From Gammaproteobacteria bacterium (GTDB lineage: Bacteria > Pseudomonadota > Gammaproteobacteria > Chromatiales > Chromatiaceae): DNA of 13,583 nt. Within the stretch, counting starts at the first letter, position 1. The number at the start of each line of letters is the position of its first letter. The DNA is taken from assembly GCA_019136395.1 (NCBI GenBank), contig JAGVUH010000498.1, positions 1-13,583 on the forward strand, in the 5' to 3' direction. Positions 1 to 7,651 of this stretch are shown here, one piece after another. The translations under genes were made by a program, and so were the position numbers. Under the pieces are notes generated by a model. That model saw nothing but the letters and a program-made list of their open reading frames with translations. It was not told where the DNA came from and did no database searches.

Positions 1-3000
1 GTCCATCTGCTGCTGGAGGATCTGCGCGGCGGCCGCCTGACGGTCCACGACGAGGACCGGCTGCCCAGGGGGCTGGTCGCCTACTATGACGCCCTGATGG
101 CAGGGATCGGGCTGTCGGACCTCAGGCGCGACCTGCCGCTGCTGGTCGCCTGTCTGGCGCGGGCCGAGGAGCCCCTGGACCCGGCGGCGCTCGCCCTGCT
201 GCTCGCCGACGTGCCCGCGGAGGCCCCGGATTATACCGAGCGCGCCCGGCAGGCCGTCCGGGCGGGGCGGGCCCTGCTGCGCGACGCCCCCACCGCCGAC
301 GGGACCGCGGGCCTGACCCTCTATCACCAGAGCTTCCGCGACTATGTGGGCGGCGTCCCGGCCCGCGAAGGACGGCCGACCACCCCCTCCGCCCCGGCCC
401 TGGCCGGCACGGTGCGCGACGCCGAACGCAAGCTCTGCCGTCTGGCCGACGGCTGGGCCGGGCTGCCACCGGGCAACCTGCGCCAGCATCTGTTCCGCTG
501 GGGGGTGCGCTATGCCCTGCGCTGGCAGGGTGCCGCGGGCCTGGAGGCCGCCCGGCAACGCCTCACCGATTTTGCCTTTCTGCAAGCCTACACGGCGGAA
601 CTGCCGGGCAGCGCCATCCGTGGCCTGGTGGCCGACTACGAGACCGTCCTTGCCCGCCTGCCGGAGGAAGCCGGGTGGCAGGAGTTCCGGCTCTGGGAGG
701 CCTTCTTCCGCGAGCGCGAGCACATCCTGCGGCGGGGGGATGAGCGCTGGCCGGCCAATAAGATTCTGCTCCAGTTGGCGGTCGAACATGCCGATGACAG
801 CCCGGTGACGCGGGCGGCGGAGGAATGGCTGGCGGCGGGCCATTGCGATTGGGTGTGGATATGCAATCAACGGCGGCAAGAGCATGTAATCACTGACCCA
901 TGCTTGCGGGTCCTGGAGGGTCATACAAAGCCTGTGACTGGGGCTCTGGTACTTCCTCATGGACGAATCCTATCATGGTCCGAAGATAACACCCTGCGGT
1001 TTTGGGAGCAGGACAGCGGCGCATTGGTTAAGACCATCATCGGTAGCCATGCCTTTTATGTCACCGAGGCCCTGCTGTTACCTGATGGTTGCGTTCTCAC
1101 ATGGTCAATGTTAAACCCTCAAAGGCGCCTCTTTATCATCGACGGCCAGACAGGTGATCTACAGAAATCACTTATTGGACATACTGATAATATAAATGGT
1201 GTCATGTTGCTTCCGGATGGGCGTATCCTGTCTTGGTCGGATGACTGCACGTTGCGACTATGGGACAGCGAGACTGGAGTCCCACTTGTTACCCTCATTG
1301 GCCATAAAACCAAGGTCACAGGAGCGTTATCACTCTCTGATGGACGTATCCTTTCTTGGTCAAGTGATTGGTCCTCAGATCACACATTACTTCTTTGGGA
1401 TGGAAAAAGGAGTGATCCAGTTGCCATTCTCAGCGGGCATAACTCAATAATAAATGGTGCTCTGGAGATTCCCAACGGGCACATTCTCTCATGGTCATAT
1501 GATGCTACTCTGCGCTTATGGGATGTTCAGAGAGGCGAGCAAATTGCGTTACTTTCTGAGCACACCGAGGAGATCACAGGTGCAGCCGTTCTACCCAACG
1601 GGCGTATCCTGTCTTGGTCGAACGATAAGACTCTGCGTATGTGGGACGGAAAAAGTGGCGCACCATTGGAACTACTCGCCGGACATTCCAGTGGAGTAAA
1701 AGGTGCAATTGTTCTATCAGATGGGTGTATCCTCTCATGGGCGCATTTCGACACTCTGCGGCTTTGGGATGGTGAGCGTGGGGCCTTTCTGAAAGCCTTT
1801 GGAGAGCCATTGCCTATTGATGGCATGCTGGTTATTTCTGACCAGAAGTTACTATCGTGGTTGTGGAGTAAGTGGAACCTGGAAAGTTCGCTTTTTATGT
1901 GGAATCTCAGTAGTCAGGAACCAATGGCGATCATACCTGGCCATACTGACGGGGTCGGGGGCACCGCACTCCTCACTGACGGGCTCGTCCTGTCCTGGTC
2001 ACGGGATGGAACCTTGCGAATCTGGAACATAAAAAATGGATTACCAGCGCGGTCGCTACCAGGGCATCATGATGAAGTGACTAGCATCCAGTCGATGACA
2101 GATGAATATGTCATCTCTACTGCAGAGGATGAAACTATATATGTTTGGAAAATGCAAAGTGGAGCATTGGTCGCAACACTTCCAGGACATAGGGCATGTC
2201 TATTTCCTGATGGACGCATCCTCACCTGGTCAGCGCACTGGTCTAATTTTGATCACAATCTTTACGTATGGGATTTATGGGATAGACAAAATACTTCCCA
2301 ACTGGCCACCCTGAACGGGCATAGAAGCGATATCAGAGGTGCGCAGATACTTGATGACGGTCGCATCCTCAGTTGGTCGCGAGACAGGACCTTGCGCCTC
2401 TGGAATGGTGATAATGGTGAGCAACTCTCAATACTCAATGGTCATCACGGTGACATCAAGGGTGCTTTTTCGCTTCCGGATGGACGCATCCTATCCTGGT
2501 CACACGACTGCACCCTGCGCCTGTGGAACGGTGAGAGTGGTGACCTACTTTTTATACTTGAAGGGCATACCAAACTGGTCACTGGAGCGATGGAACTGTC
2601 CGACCGGAACCTTCTCTCATGGTCTGAAGACGGTACTCTGCGTTTGTGGGATGGGCAGAGCGGCGCTCCGCTTGCCATCCTTGTAGGGCATTCGTATCAC
2701 ATTGTTGGCGCGATGGAACTTCCCGATGAGCGTATCCTCTCGTGGGCTGAGGACGGTACTCTGCGTTTGTGGGACGGACAGAGTGGCGCTTCGCTTGCCA
2801 TACTTAAAGGGCATGCCTACAGGATCAAGGGGGCGTTGGAACTGCCCGACGGGCGCATCCTTTCATGGTCTGGGGTGGAGTCCCTGTTATGGGATGGACA
2901 GAGAGATCAACTCGTCAACGGACCGCTATGGCAGTTAGATCTCCCCTGGCTAGCCCCTCAGTTCCTTCATCACCGGCTTGCGCTTGAAGCGCCACAGGCA

Positions 3001-3255
3001 ATCTCCGGCCAGTCGGCCGCATGGGCGGATGGCAAAACAGCGGGAATTACCTCCTGCACCCGGGCCGCGCCAGCCTGCTGGCACGGGTCTTCTGCCGTTG
3101 AAAGTCATGTGCTCTCACCGGGAGGCGTTCTGGTTGTCTCACTGGAAAGTGGTCACGTCTTCTGCCTGCAACTCTACCGCGGGGCACGGCGGATCACGCT
3201 GGAGGACTACGAGTCCGGCAGCTCCCATCTTGTTGACGGACCAGTTCAACGCTGA
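1..3255 (+). CDS. STAND/NACHT-type NTPase with C-terminal WD40 propellers, 3' part (5' end off the window)
   Basis: The reading frame is open from base 1 to the TGA at 3253-3255, so the start codon lies upstream and the Met at base 97 is internal. The first ~30 codons (LLLEDLRGGRLT, then LPRGLVAYYDALM) match the stretch that follows the ATPase module in STAND proteins carrying WD40 repeats. A helical GC-rich linker follows to about base 890. Bases 919-2925 encode about 16 WD40-type repeats of ~41 residues, enough for two beta-propellers. The last ~105 residues look like a final degenerate blade (SPGGVLVVSLESGHVFCLQLYRG) plus a tail. Such proteins are cytosolic signal-transducing ATPases in which the propeller usually senses a ligand; several bacterial STAND/NACHT proteins act in phage defence. 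The effector domain cannot be seen, so the output is unknown. GC falls sharply at ~850 and recovers at ~2930. Confidence 0.85.
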   Translation, partial: VHLLLEDLRGGRLTVHDEDRLPRGLVAYYDALMAGIGLSDLRRDLPLLVACLARAEEPLDPAALALLLADVPAEAPDYTERARQAVRAGRALLRDAPTADGTAGLTLYHQSFRDYVGGVPAREGRPTTPSAPALAGTVRDAERKLCRLADGWAGLPPGNLRQHLFRWGVRYALRWQGAAGLEAARQRLTDFAFLQAYTAELPGSAIRGLVADYETVLARLPEEAGWQEFRLWEAFFREREHILRRGDERWPANKILLQLAVEHADDSPVTRAAEEWLAAGHCDWVWICNQRRQEHVITDPCLRVLEGHTKPVTGALVLPHGRILSWSEDNTLRFWEQDSGALVKTIIGSHAFYVTEALLLPDGCVLTWSMLNPQRRLFIIDGQTGDLQKSLIGHTDNINGVMLLPDGRILSWSDDCTLRLWDSETGVPLVTLIGHKTKVTGALSLSDGRILSWSSDWSSDHTLLLWDGKRSDPVAILSGHNSIINGALEIPNGHILSWSYDATLRLWDVQRGEQIALLSEHTEEITGAAVLPNGRILSWSNDKTLRMWDGKSGAPLELLAGHSSGVKGAIVLSDGCILSWAHFDTLRLWDGERGAFLKAFGEPLPIDGMLVISDQKLLSWLWSKWNLESSLFMWNLSSQEPMAIIPGHTDGVGGTALLTDGLVLSWSRDGTLRIWNIKNGLPARSLPGHHDEVTSIQSMTDEYVISTAEDETIYVWKMQSGALVATLPGHRACLFPDGRILTWSAHWSNFDHNLYVWDLWDRQNTSQLATLNGHRSDIRGAQILDDGRILSWSRDRTLRLWNGDNGEQLSILNGHHGDIKGAFSLPDGRILSWSHDCTLRLWNGESGDLLFILEGHTKLVTGAMELSDRNLLSWSEDGTLRLWDGQSGAPLAILVGHSYHIVGAMELPDERILSWAEDGTLRLWDGQSGASLAILKGHAYRIKGALELPDGRILSWSGVESLLWDGQRDQLVNGPLWQLDLPWLAPQFLHHRLALEAPQAISGQSAAWADGKTAGITSCTRAAPACWHGSSAVESHVLSPGGVLVVSLESGHVFCLQLYRGARRITLEDYESGSSHLVDGPVQR
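919..2925 (+). repeat. 16-unit WD40 repeat array, ~123-bp period
   Basis: Tandem units of about 41 codons, each of the form GH-x5-GAL-x-LPDGRILSWS-x-D-x-TLRLWD followed by ~10 residues. Units begin at roughly the GH dipeptides. Units 8 and 11 are divergent and units 4, 8 and 11 carry insertions after the SWS position. Units 14 and 15 are the youngest-looking pair: they share a 23-bp identical tract starting at 2629 and 2752, exactly 123 bp apart. The units replace the usual WD40 SGSxD core with SWSxD. Seen directly; the count is by eye. Confidence 0.85.
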
Positions 3256-3279
3256 TTTGGACAGGCATCCTGCCCTGAA

Positions 3280-3297
3280 GCCCTGAGCCATCAGGGC
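3280..3297 (+). terminator. Hairpin just after the WD40 gene; weak terminator candidate
   Basis: A perfect 7-bp stem (GCCCTGA / TCAGGGC) with a 4-nt loop lies 25 nt past the stop codon of the STAND-WD40 gene. There is no T-run after it, so if it ends transcription it would not be a classical intrinsic terminator. It could also stabilise the mRNA 3' end. The 245-nt gap from here to the next gene holds one other small dyad (3325-3339, ATGGG-AATT-CCCCAT) and no promoter I can identify. Confidence 0.3.
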
Positions 3298-3500
3298 CTC
3301 CGGCTACTCCGGCGTGGGAGGGGCATGGGAATTCCCCATTCGGGGCCGTGAAGGGCCGCGAAAGCACATCACGGCTCCGCGCGACAACCTTGGTCGCGAC
3401 CCGGGGTTAGGCTACGTGTTGCCCGCCCTCCCCAAGTCATTGGCTGACGCCTTTCCGGGTCAGGGCACCTTCCTGTCATCTCACCTGCAAGGTCATCTTC

Positions 3501-3845
3501 ATGCTCACCGGTCTGTTCAAACTGATTGCCCTGGCCATCCTGATGGGATCCCTGTCCCCCGCCGTCGCCGGCTGTAACATCCCCGCGCCCATGGCCGCCG
3601 GGTTTGCCAATCATGGGGGGAGTTGTCCCTCTGGCTACTACTCCTCGGGCAATTCCTGCGTGCCTTCCGGGCAGAATGCCCCTTACGCCTTTTTCAATGG
3701 GGGCGGGAGTTGCCCCAGCGGCTACTACAGTAGTGGCAACAGTTGCGTCGCCAGTGCCAACAGCGCCTGTCACGCCTTCTTCAACAGCGGCGGCAGTTGC
3801 CCGAGCGGTTACTACAGTTCCGGGAACAGTTGCGTCGCTAACTGA
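3501..3845 (+). CDS. Small exported cysteine-rich protein with three 29-residue repeats
   Basis: A 114-aa protein. Residues 1-23 form a typical export signal (one Lys, then a hydrophobic core ending SPAVA). Residues 22-25 (VAGC) also fit a lipobox, so it may be secreted by signal peptidase I or anchored as a lipoprotein through Cys25. The mature part is three copies of a 29-residue unit at 34-62, 63-91 and 92-114 (the last truncated). Each has the identical core GGSCPSGYYSSGNSCV, and units 2 and 3 are preceded by AFFN. There are eight cysteines, two per core with a 10-residue spacing, suggesting a disulfide loop in each repeat. The core is Gly/Ser/Tyr-rich with no catalytic motif. AAGG eight nt before the ATG could serve as ribosome binding site. 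Its neighbours give no functional clue. Function unknown; a structural, adhesive or metal-binding envelope protein is possible. Confidence 0.8.
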   Translation: MLTGLFKLIALAILMGSLSPAVAGCNIPAPMAAGFANHGGSCPSGYYSSGNSCVPSGQNAPYAFFNGGGSCPSGYYSSGNSCVASANSACHAFFNSGGSCPSGYYSSGNSCVAN

Positions 3846-3870
3846 TCACCAGGCTCCCTGACCCCGGGAG

Positions 3871-3902
3871 GCGCCGCGGTGAGCTGTCTGTGACCGCGGC
3901 GC
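3871..3902. terminator. Perfect 10-bp hairpin between convergent genes, probable bidirectional terminator
   Basis: GCGCCGCGGT (3871-3880) and its exact complement ACCGCGGCGC (3893-3902) enclose a 12-nt loop. It sits in the 60-nt gap between the stop codon of the cysteine-repeat gene on the plus strand and the stop of the minus-strand DUF4359-like gene, which is where a shared terminator is expected. There is no T-tract on either side, so this is a structural inference. Confidence 0.55.
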
Positions 3903-3905
3903 ATG

Positions 3906-4628
3906 TTACCGGGCCCGGCGGTGCCGCCAGGAGCCATCCTGAAAATTCAGGTTGATCACATAAACCTTGCCATCCTTCTTGCGGATCAGTTTCGCCCGCA
4001 CCAGGTCATCCGTTCTTTGGCGCCAGCATCCGTCGAGGGTCTGGGCGCGCTCACCCTGGACCGCCCAGGCGTGTTCCCGTTTGGCCAGACGCGTCACGGG
4101 GATATCCACCGTGATGGCATATTGGTATCCCTCCGCCGTCAATTCCTTGCGCTGACAGGGACGGGTCGTGGCCGTGGCCTGGATGCCACTCCCCCAGTCG
4201 GACTCCCATAGGGCGTGGGCCATCCCGGCGGGGCGGGCCGCGGGCGGCGTGGCCGTGCTTGCCGGTGAAACGTGCAGGCCGTCCAGCTGGATGAATTTCC
4301 TGAAGATGCCAAGATAAACCACGTCGACATTGTCCATGACGTGGGTGGTGTAGACGCTGGCAATGAGGTAACCCTTGCGGGTGGTGCCGGGCAGGAGGGC
4401 CTGCGCCAGGTGGTCCCCTGTGCCGCCTTCCAGCAGCGCGACCGCGGTCAGAAAGGGCGCTACGCCACGCCTGGCCAGCTCGCCGTCGGGGTTCCTGATC
4501 ACTTCCTGATACATCGCATCCAGCCGTTGCGCCAGGTGGTGCCGGACGAAGTGCTGATAGTCATTCAGGTCCGGGTTGGTGGCGGCCAGTCCACCCAGCA
4601 GAAGGGTCACGAACAGCGCGGTCCGCAT
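3906..4628 (-). CDS. DUF4359-like exported protein
   Basis: A 240-aa protein. I place the start at 4628 rather than at an upstream in-frame ATG (4736), because GGAGGA lies just before it at good spacing and the protein then opens with a signal-like hydrophobic segment (residues 2-16, ALFVTLLLGGLAATN). The first half (TNPDLNDY after the hydrophobic segment, then the block YLIASVYTTH followed by VVYLGIFRKFI) resembles DUF4359, a family of short secreted or membrane-tethered bacterial proteins of unknown function. The C-terminal ~100 residues (two Cys, basic, ending in beta-like strands) exceed what I recall for that family and may be a separate domain. The gene diverges from the AAA+ gene starting at 4842 and converges on the cysteine-repeat gene. 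Family call is from memory of sequence pattern; function unknown. Confidence 0.65.
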   Translation of the reverse strand: MRTALFVTLLLGGLAATNPDLNDYQHFVRHHLAQRLDAMYQEVIRNPDGELARRGVAPFLTAVALLEGGTGDHLAQALLPGTTRKGYLIASVYTTHVMDNVDVVYLGIFRKFIQLDGLHVSPASTATPPAARPAGMAHALWESDWGSGIQATATTRPCQRKELTAEGYQYAITVDIPVTRLAKREHAWAVQGERAQTLDGCWRQRTDDLVRAKLIRKKDGKVYVINLNFQDGSWRHRRAR

Positions 4629-4841
4629 GGGTCTTTCCTCCGGGTTGCCAGCTACCGTTTGCCCGTCGGCGGCGGCCCGGGACCGGGTGCTGGTCCGCCC
4701 GGCCGGGCGCCGTCCGGGAAGGCGCCAGGGTAGCAACGCGCGCCGTCAAGCCTTGTCGCGAGGGCGATGCACACTGCGCCGCAACAACCGGCGCTTGGCC
4801 CCTTTCGTCAGCCGGTCAGTCACTGTTTCGACGAGGTCAGT

Positions 4842-6977
4842 ATGCACACCCCCCCTTACCAGCCTGATTTTTCCGCCCTCGAAGCCAGTCAGCGGCGGGC
4901 GATGCACTACGCACTCCGGCTCGCCCTGGTGTACCCGAACGAGGTGATCCGCGGGTCCCTGCATCTGCGCGCGGAGGGAATCGTGTGGCAACTGCTGCGG
5001 CCCTTGTTTGACGCCGATGCGCTGAGCGGCTGGTTGCGGGGGGTCGTTCCCGCCGGGAGCGCCAGCCGGCTCGCCGCCGGCGAGGACCCGGTGGACGTCA
5101 TCGCGCGTGATGAACTCGATGAGCAGATCCTCAAGCTGGCCCGGCAGACCCCCCCGGCGGTGTTGGCCAGACTGGCCGAGGCGGATGGGGTCGGCCCCCT
5201 CAATCCCGGCATCCTTGTCCTGGGTGAGGCCCTGGCCCTGCAGGACCTGGAACTCCAGGTCCTGGATTTTATCGATCAGGTGCATGCCAATTCCTTACGG
5301 CTGTTGTTACGGCAATTTCGCGGCACGACGGCCCAGGAGAATCGCCGGCGACTCGCGGTCGCCCTGGGCGTGGGCGAGGCCGCCCTGCGCCGCGCCCTGA
5401 ACCCACAGGCAGCGTTGTGCCGGCTGGGTCTCGTCGACTACCACCTGGAGAGCGACCTGGAGGATTTTGTCCAGCCCACCTCCCTGTTGAAAACCATCCT
5501 CGATGAGGCGCCGGCGGATGCGGAGGCCTTACTGGACCGGCTGATCGAACCGGCGCCCGCCGCGGCGTGGGGGTTGAGGGACTTTCCCCATCTGGCCAGC
5601 GTTGACACCCAGGTCGGGACCCCCCTGGAACAGGCGGCGCGCCGCGGCCTGGCGGGGGTCAACGCCCTGTTCCATGGTGCGCCGGGTACCGGCAAGACGG
5701 AACTGGCCCGGGCGCTGGCCGCGGCCCGCGGGCTGCGCGCCTATCAGGTGCGGGACACCGCTGAGGACGGTGACGGCCTGGAACGGCAGGGGCGGCTGGC
5801 GGCCTATCTGCTGGCCCAGCGCCTGCTGGCGCGGCGGCGCGATACCCTGCTGATCTTCGACGAGGTCGAGGACGTCCTCCCGTTTGCCAACGCCCTGTGG
5901 GACCCGGAGCCCGTCCGGCAGAAGGGGTGGATGAACCGGATACTGGAAGAGAACCCGGTACCGGCGATCTGGATCACCAACCGGACAGCGGGGCTGGACC
6001 CGGCCTACCTGCGGCGTTTCCTGCTGCCGGTGGCGTGCGTGACACCCCCGCGCTCGGTACGCCGGCAGATGGCCGAGCGCCATCTGGGCGCGGCGGGCAT
6101 CCCGCCGGCGCTGCTGGACGAACTGGCGGCGGATGCCGCCCTCACCCCGGCGGTCCTGGGGGCCGCCGGGCGCCTGGTGGACCTGCGCCCGGATACCCCG
6201 CCCGCGCGGGTGGTGCGCGAGGTGGTCGGTTCGCTGCGCGCCTTGCTCCATGGACAGGCCACGCCATGGCAGCGGCCGATGACCACGGCCTTCGACGTCG
6301 CCTTTCTTAACCTGGCCGGCGACATCAGCCCGAGCGCCATCGTCCAGGCCATCGACCGCCGTGGGCGGGGTACGCTGTGCTTCCATGGTACCCCGGGTAC
6401 CGGAAAGACCGCCTTCGCCGAGGTGCTGGCCGAGGCTCTGGACCGCGAACTGGTGGCGCGTCAGGCATCGGACCTGATCTCCCCCTATGTGGGTGAGACG
6501 GAGCGGAACCTGGCCCGACTGTTTCAGGAAGCCGATCCCCGGCACACGGTGCTGTTGCTGGATGAGGTGGACAGCTTCCTGGCCGACCGGCGCCAGGCCC
6601 GCCATCCGTGGGAACGCACTCAGGTGAACGAGTTGCTGCAGCAGATGGAACGTTATCCGGGGATCTTCGTCGCCGCGACGAATCTGATGAGCGGTCTCGA
6701 TGCGGCGGCCATGCGCCGGTTTGACTTCAAGCTGCACTTCCGGGCCCTGAACCCCCGGCAACGCCAACTGCTCTTTGCCCGCGAGGCCCTGGGCGATCAG
6801 GAGGCCCCGGTACCGGTGGACATCGCCCGGCAACTGGCGGCCCTGGAGCAGCTGACGCCGGGTGACTTTGCCAATGTCTGCCGGCAACGGGACTTGCTTG
6901 GGGAGACGCTCTCAGCCCGGGAATTTCTGCGGCTGCTGCTGCAGGAGCAGCGGTACAAGGCGCACGCGACGGCTTGA
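4842..6977 (+). CDS. Double-AAA+ ATPase, paralogue 1 (both modules intact)
   Basis: A 711-aa protein. An in-frame ATG exists at 4767, but 4842 is preferred: GAGG sits 5 nt upstream, and the protein then lines up end-to-end with the paralogue at 7652. Residues ~1-255 are a mostly helical N-domain (DFSALEASQRRAMHYALRL near the start). D1: Walker A GAPGTGKT 279-286, Walker B Asp340-Glu341, paired Arg391-Arg392. D2: Walker A GTPGTGKT 516-523, aromatic pore loop Tyr549-Val-Gly-Glu, Walker B Asp574-Glu575, sensor-1 Asn614, Arg625-Arg626. Two tandem modules with a threading-type pore loop in D2 suggest a hexameric unfoldase or remodeller of the Cdc48/Pex class; there is no protease domain or membrane segment, so it should be cytosolic. 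The 138-aa gene follows after 22 nt, so the two are probably cotranscribed. Substrate unknown. Confidence 0.85.
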   Translation: MHTPPYQPDFSALEASQRRAMHYALRLALVYPNEVIRGSLHLRAEGIVWQLLRPLFDADALSGWLRGVVPAGSASRLAAGEDPVDVIARDELDEQILKLARQTPPAVLARLAEADGVGPLNPGILVLGEALALQDLELQVLDFIDQVHANSLRLLLRQFRGTTAQENRRRLAVALGVGEAALRRALNPQAALCRLGLVDYHLESDLEDFVQPTSLLKTILDEAPADAEALLDRLIEPAPAAAWGLRDFPHLASVDTQVGTPLEQAARRGLAGVNALFHGAPGTGKTELARALAAARGLRAYQVRDTAEDGDGLERQGRLAAYLLAQRLLARRRDTLLIFDEVEDVLPFANALWDPEPVRQKGWMNRILEENPVPAIWITNRTAGLDPAYLRRFLLPVACVTPPRSVRRQMAERHLGAAGIPPALLDELAADAALTPAVLGAAGRLVDLRPDTPPARVVREVVGSLRALLHGQATPWQRPMTTAFDVAFLNLAGDISPSAIVQAIDRRGRGTLCFHGTPGTGKTAFAEVLAEALDRELVARQASDLISPYVGETERNLARLFQEADPRHTVLLLDEVDSFLADRRQARHPWERTQVNELLQQMERYPGIFVAATNLMSGLDAAAMRRFDFKLHFRALNPRQRQLLFAREALGDQEAPVPVDIARQLAALEQLTPGDFANVCRQRDLLGETLSAREFLRLLLQEQRYKAHATA

Positions 6978-6999
6978 CGGGGGGCGGAGATCAACGCCC

Positions 7000-7416
7000 A
7001 TGCCTCATCACGATCGTTATCTGTCTTCGCGCGAACTGCTCAATCGCATCGGCCTCAGCGAGGACACCCCCTCGTTGCTGCTTGACGAGGATCTCGACAC
7101 GTTCGACAGCGATCTGGCGCCGGTGCTGCTGGAGCGCTATCGGCAATTACAGGTGCGTCATCAGTTCGCCCCCGGCGACCTGGTGACCTGGAAACCTGGA
7201 CTGTGCAACCGCCGGGCGCCCAAGCCGGGACAGCCGGCAGTGGTGATCGAGGTGCTGGAGCAGCCGGTGTTCGACAGCGAAATCATCAGCGGCAGCACCT
7301 ACTTCCGTGAGCCCCTTGACATCATTCTGGGGGTGATCTGGGACGAGGAGCACGGACGGGGCGACTTTGTCACCTTTCACTTCAACAGTCAGTACTTCGA
7401 ATTCTACCGGGGCTGA
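7000..7416 (+). CDS. 138-aa conserved-looking protein between the two AAA+ genes
   Basis: Starts at the ATG at 7000, 22 nt after the first AAA+ stop, with GGAG about 10 nt upstream. The protein is acidic. An N-terminal helical part (SSRELLNRIGLSED, then an Asp/Leu-rich stretch to ~residue 45) is followed by a beta-rich half with the signature PGDLVTWKPGL, a PAVVIEVLEQP strand, YFREPLDIILGVIWDEE and FVTFHFNSQYFE. The PGDLV-W-K pattern and strand spacing suggest a small SH3-like barrel, but I cannot assign a named family. There are no cysteines in an obvious metal site, no catalytic motif and no membrane segment. Its position inside an AAA+ pair makes an adaptor, substrate-recruiting or ring-regulating role plausible (inference). 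The frame could be opened further upstream, but that would overlap the AAA+ gene with a composition unlike a protein. Confidence 0.75.
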   Translation: MPHHDRYLSSRELLNRIGLSEDTPSLLLDEDLDTFDSDLAPVLLERYRQLQVRHQFAPGDLVTWKPGLCNRRAPKPGQPAVVIEVLEQPVFDSEIISGSTYFREPLDIILGVIWDEEHGRGDFVTFHFNSQYFEFYRG

Positions 7417-7445
7417 TCGCCCCTGGCTCCCCTGACGGAGGGCGC

Positions 7446-7464
7446 GGCGGCGGTCAGCGCCGCC
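7446..7464 (+). other. 7-bp G/C hairpin after the 138-aa gene
   Basis: GGCGGCG (7446-7452) pairs perfectly with CGCCGCC (7458-7464) across a 5-nt loop, 29 nt after the stop codon of the 138-aa gene and 31 nt before the boxA-like element. No T-run follows. It may end transcripts of the first two genes, or serve as the upstream stem that often accompanies boxA. Confidence 0.4.
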
Positions 7465-7495
7465 CAGCCGGCGCCCCGGGCGGGATGCCGGGAAC

Positions 7496-7507
7496 GCTCT
7501 TTAACAA
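7496..7507 (+). promoter_or_regulatory. boxA-like transcription antitermination element
   Basis: GCTCTTTAACAA matches the gammaproteobacterial rRNA-operon boxA (TGCTCTTTAACA) at 11 of 12 positions, differing only in the first base (C for T). The following ATCTGAC also resembles sequence downstream of boxA in rrn leaders. In RNA, boxA is bound by NusB/NusE and lets RNA polymerase resist Rho-dependent termination. It is known from rRNA leaders, from suhB and from upstream of some CRISPR arrays. Here it lies 145 nt ahead of the second AAA+ start, in a GC-rich structured leader. The match is seen directly; function is inferred. Confidence 0.55.
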
Positions 7508-7538
7508 TCTGACGAACTGAACCCGGTGCGGCCCCGCA

Positions 7539-7570
7539 GCCGACGCCGGTTGCTGTTGCCGCACGTCGGC
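7539..7570 (+). other. Leader hairpin of the second AAA+ gene
   Basis: GCCGACG (7539-7545) pairs perfectly with CGTCGGC (7564-7570). The 18-nt loop can form a further 3-bp stem (CGG 7547-7549 with CCG 7559-7561). A second, mutually exclusive stem GGCCGG (7568-7573) / CCGGCC (7584-7589) shares bases 7568-7570, so the leader could switch between two folds. Downstream, a weak 4-bp stem (7610-7622) and a run of seven T (7632-7638) directly precede the AGGAG ribosome binding site. Whether this is an attenuator cannot be told from sequence alone. Confidence 0.35.
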
Positions 7571-7651
7571 CGGTCCGCCGTGGCCGGCCCTGACGCGAAC
7601 CCGTTCGCCGTGAGCGTTTCACTGAGCCCAATTTTTTTCAGGAGATTGCCT

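Noticed and set aside
4767..4841. N-terminal extension of the first AAA+ protein
   Set aside because: The 25 extra residues have no counterpart in the paralogue, and a GAGG ribosome binding site sits before the ATG at 4842.
5529..6887. 452-aa open frame on the minus strand
   Set aside because: Antisense shadow of the first AAA+ gene, same reasoning; no motifs.
7526..7651. N-terminal extension of the second AAA+ protein
   Set aside because: The 42 residues overlap the structured leader, and a strong AGGAG precedes the ATG at 7652, where similarity to the paralogue begins.
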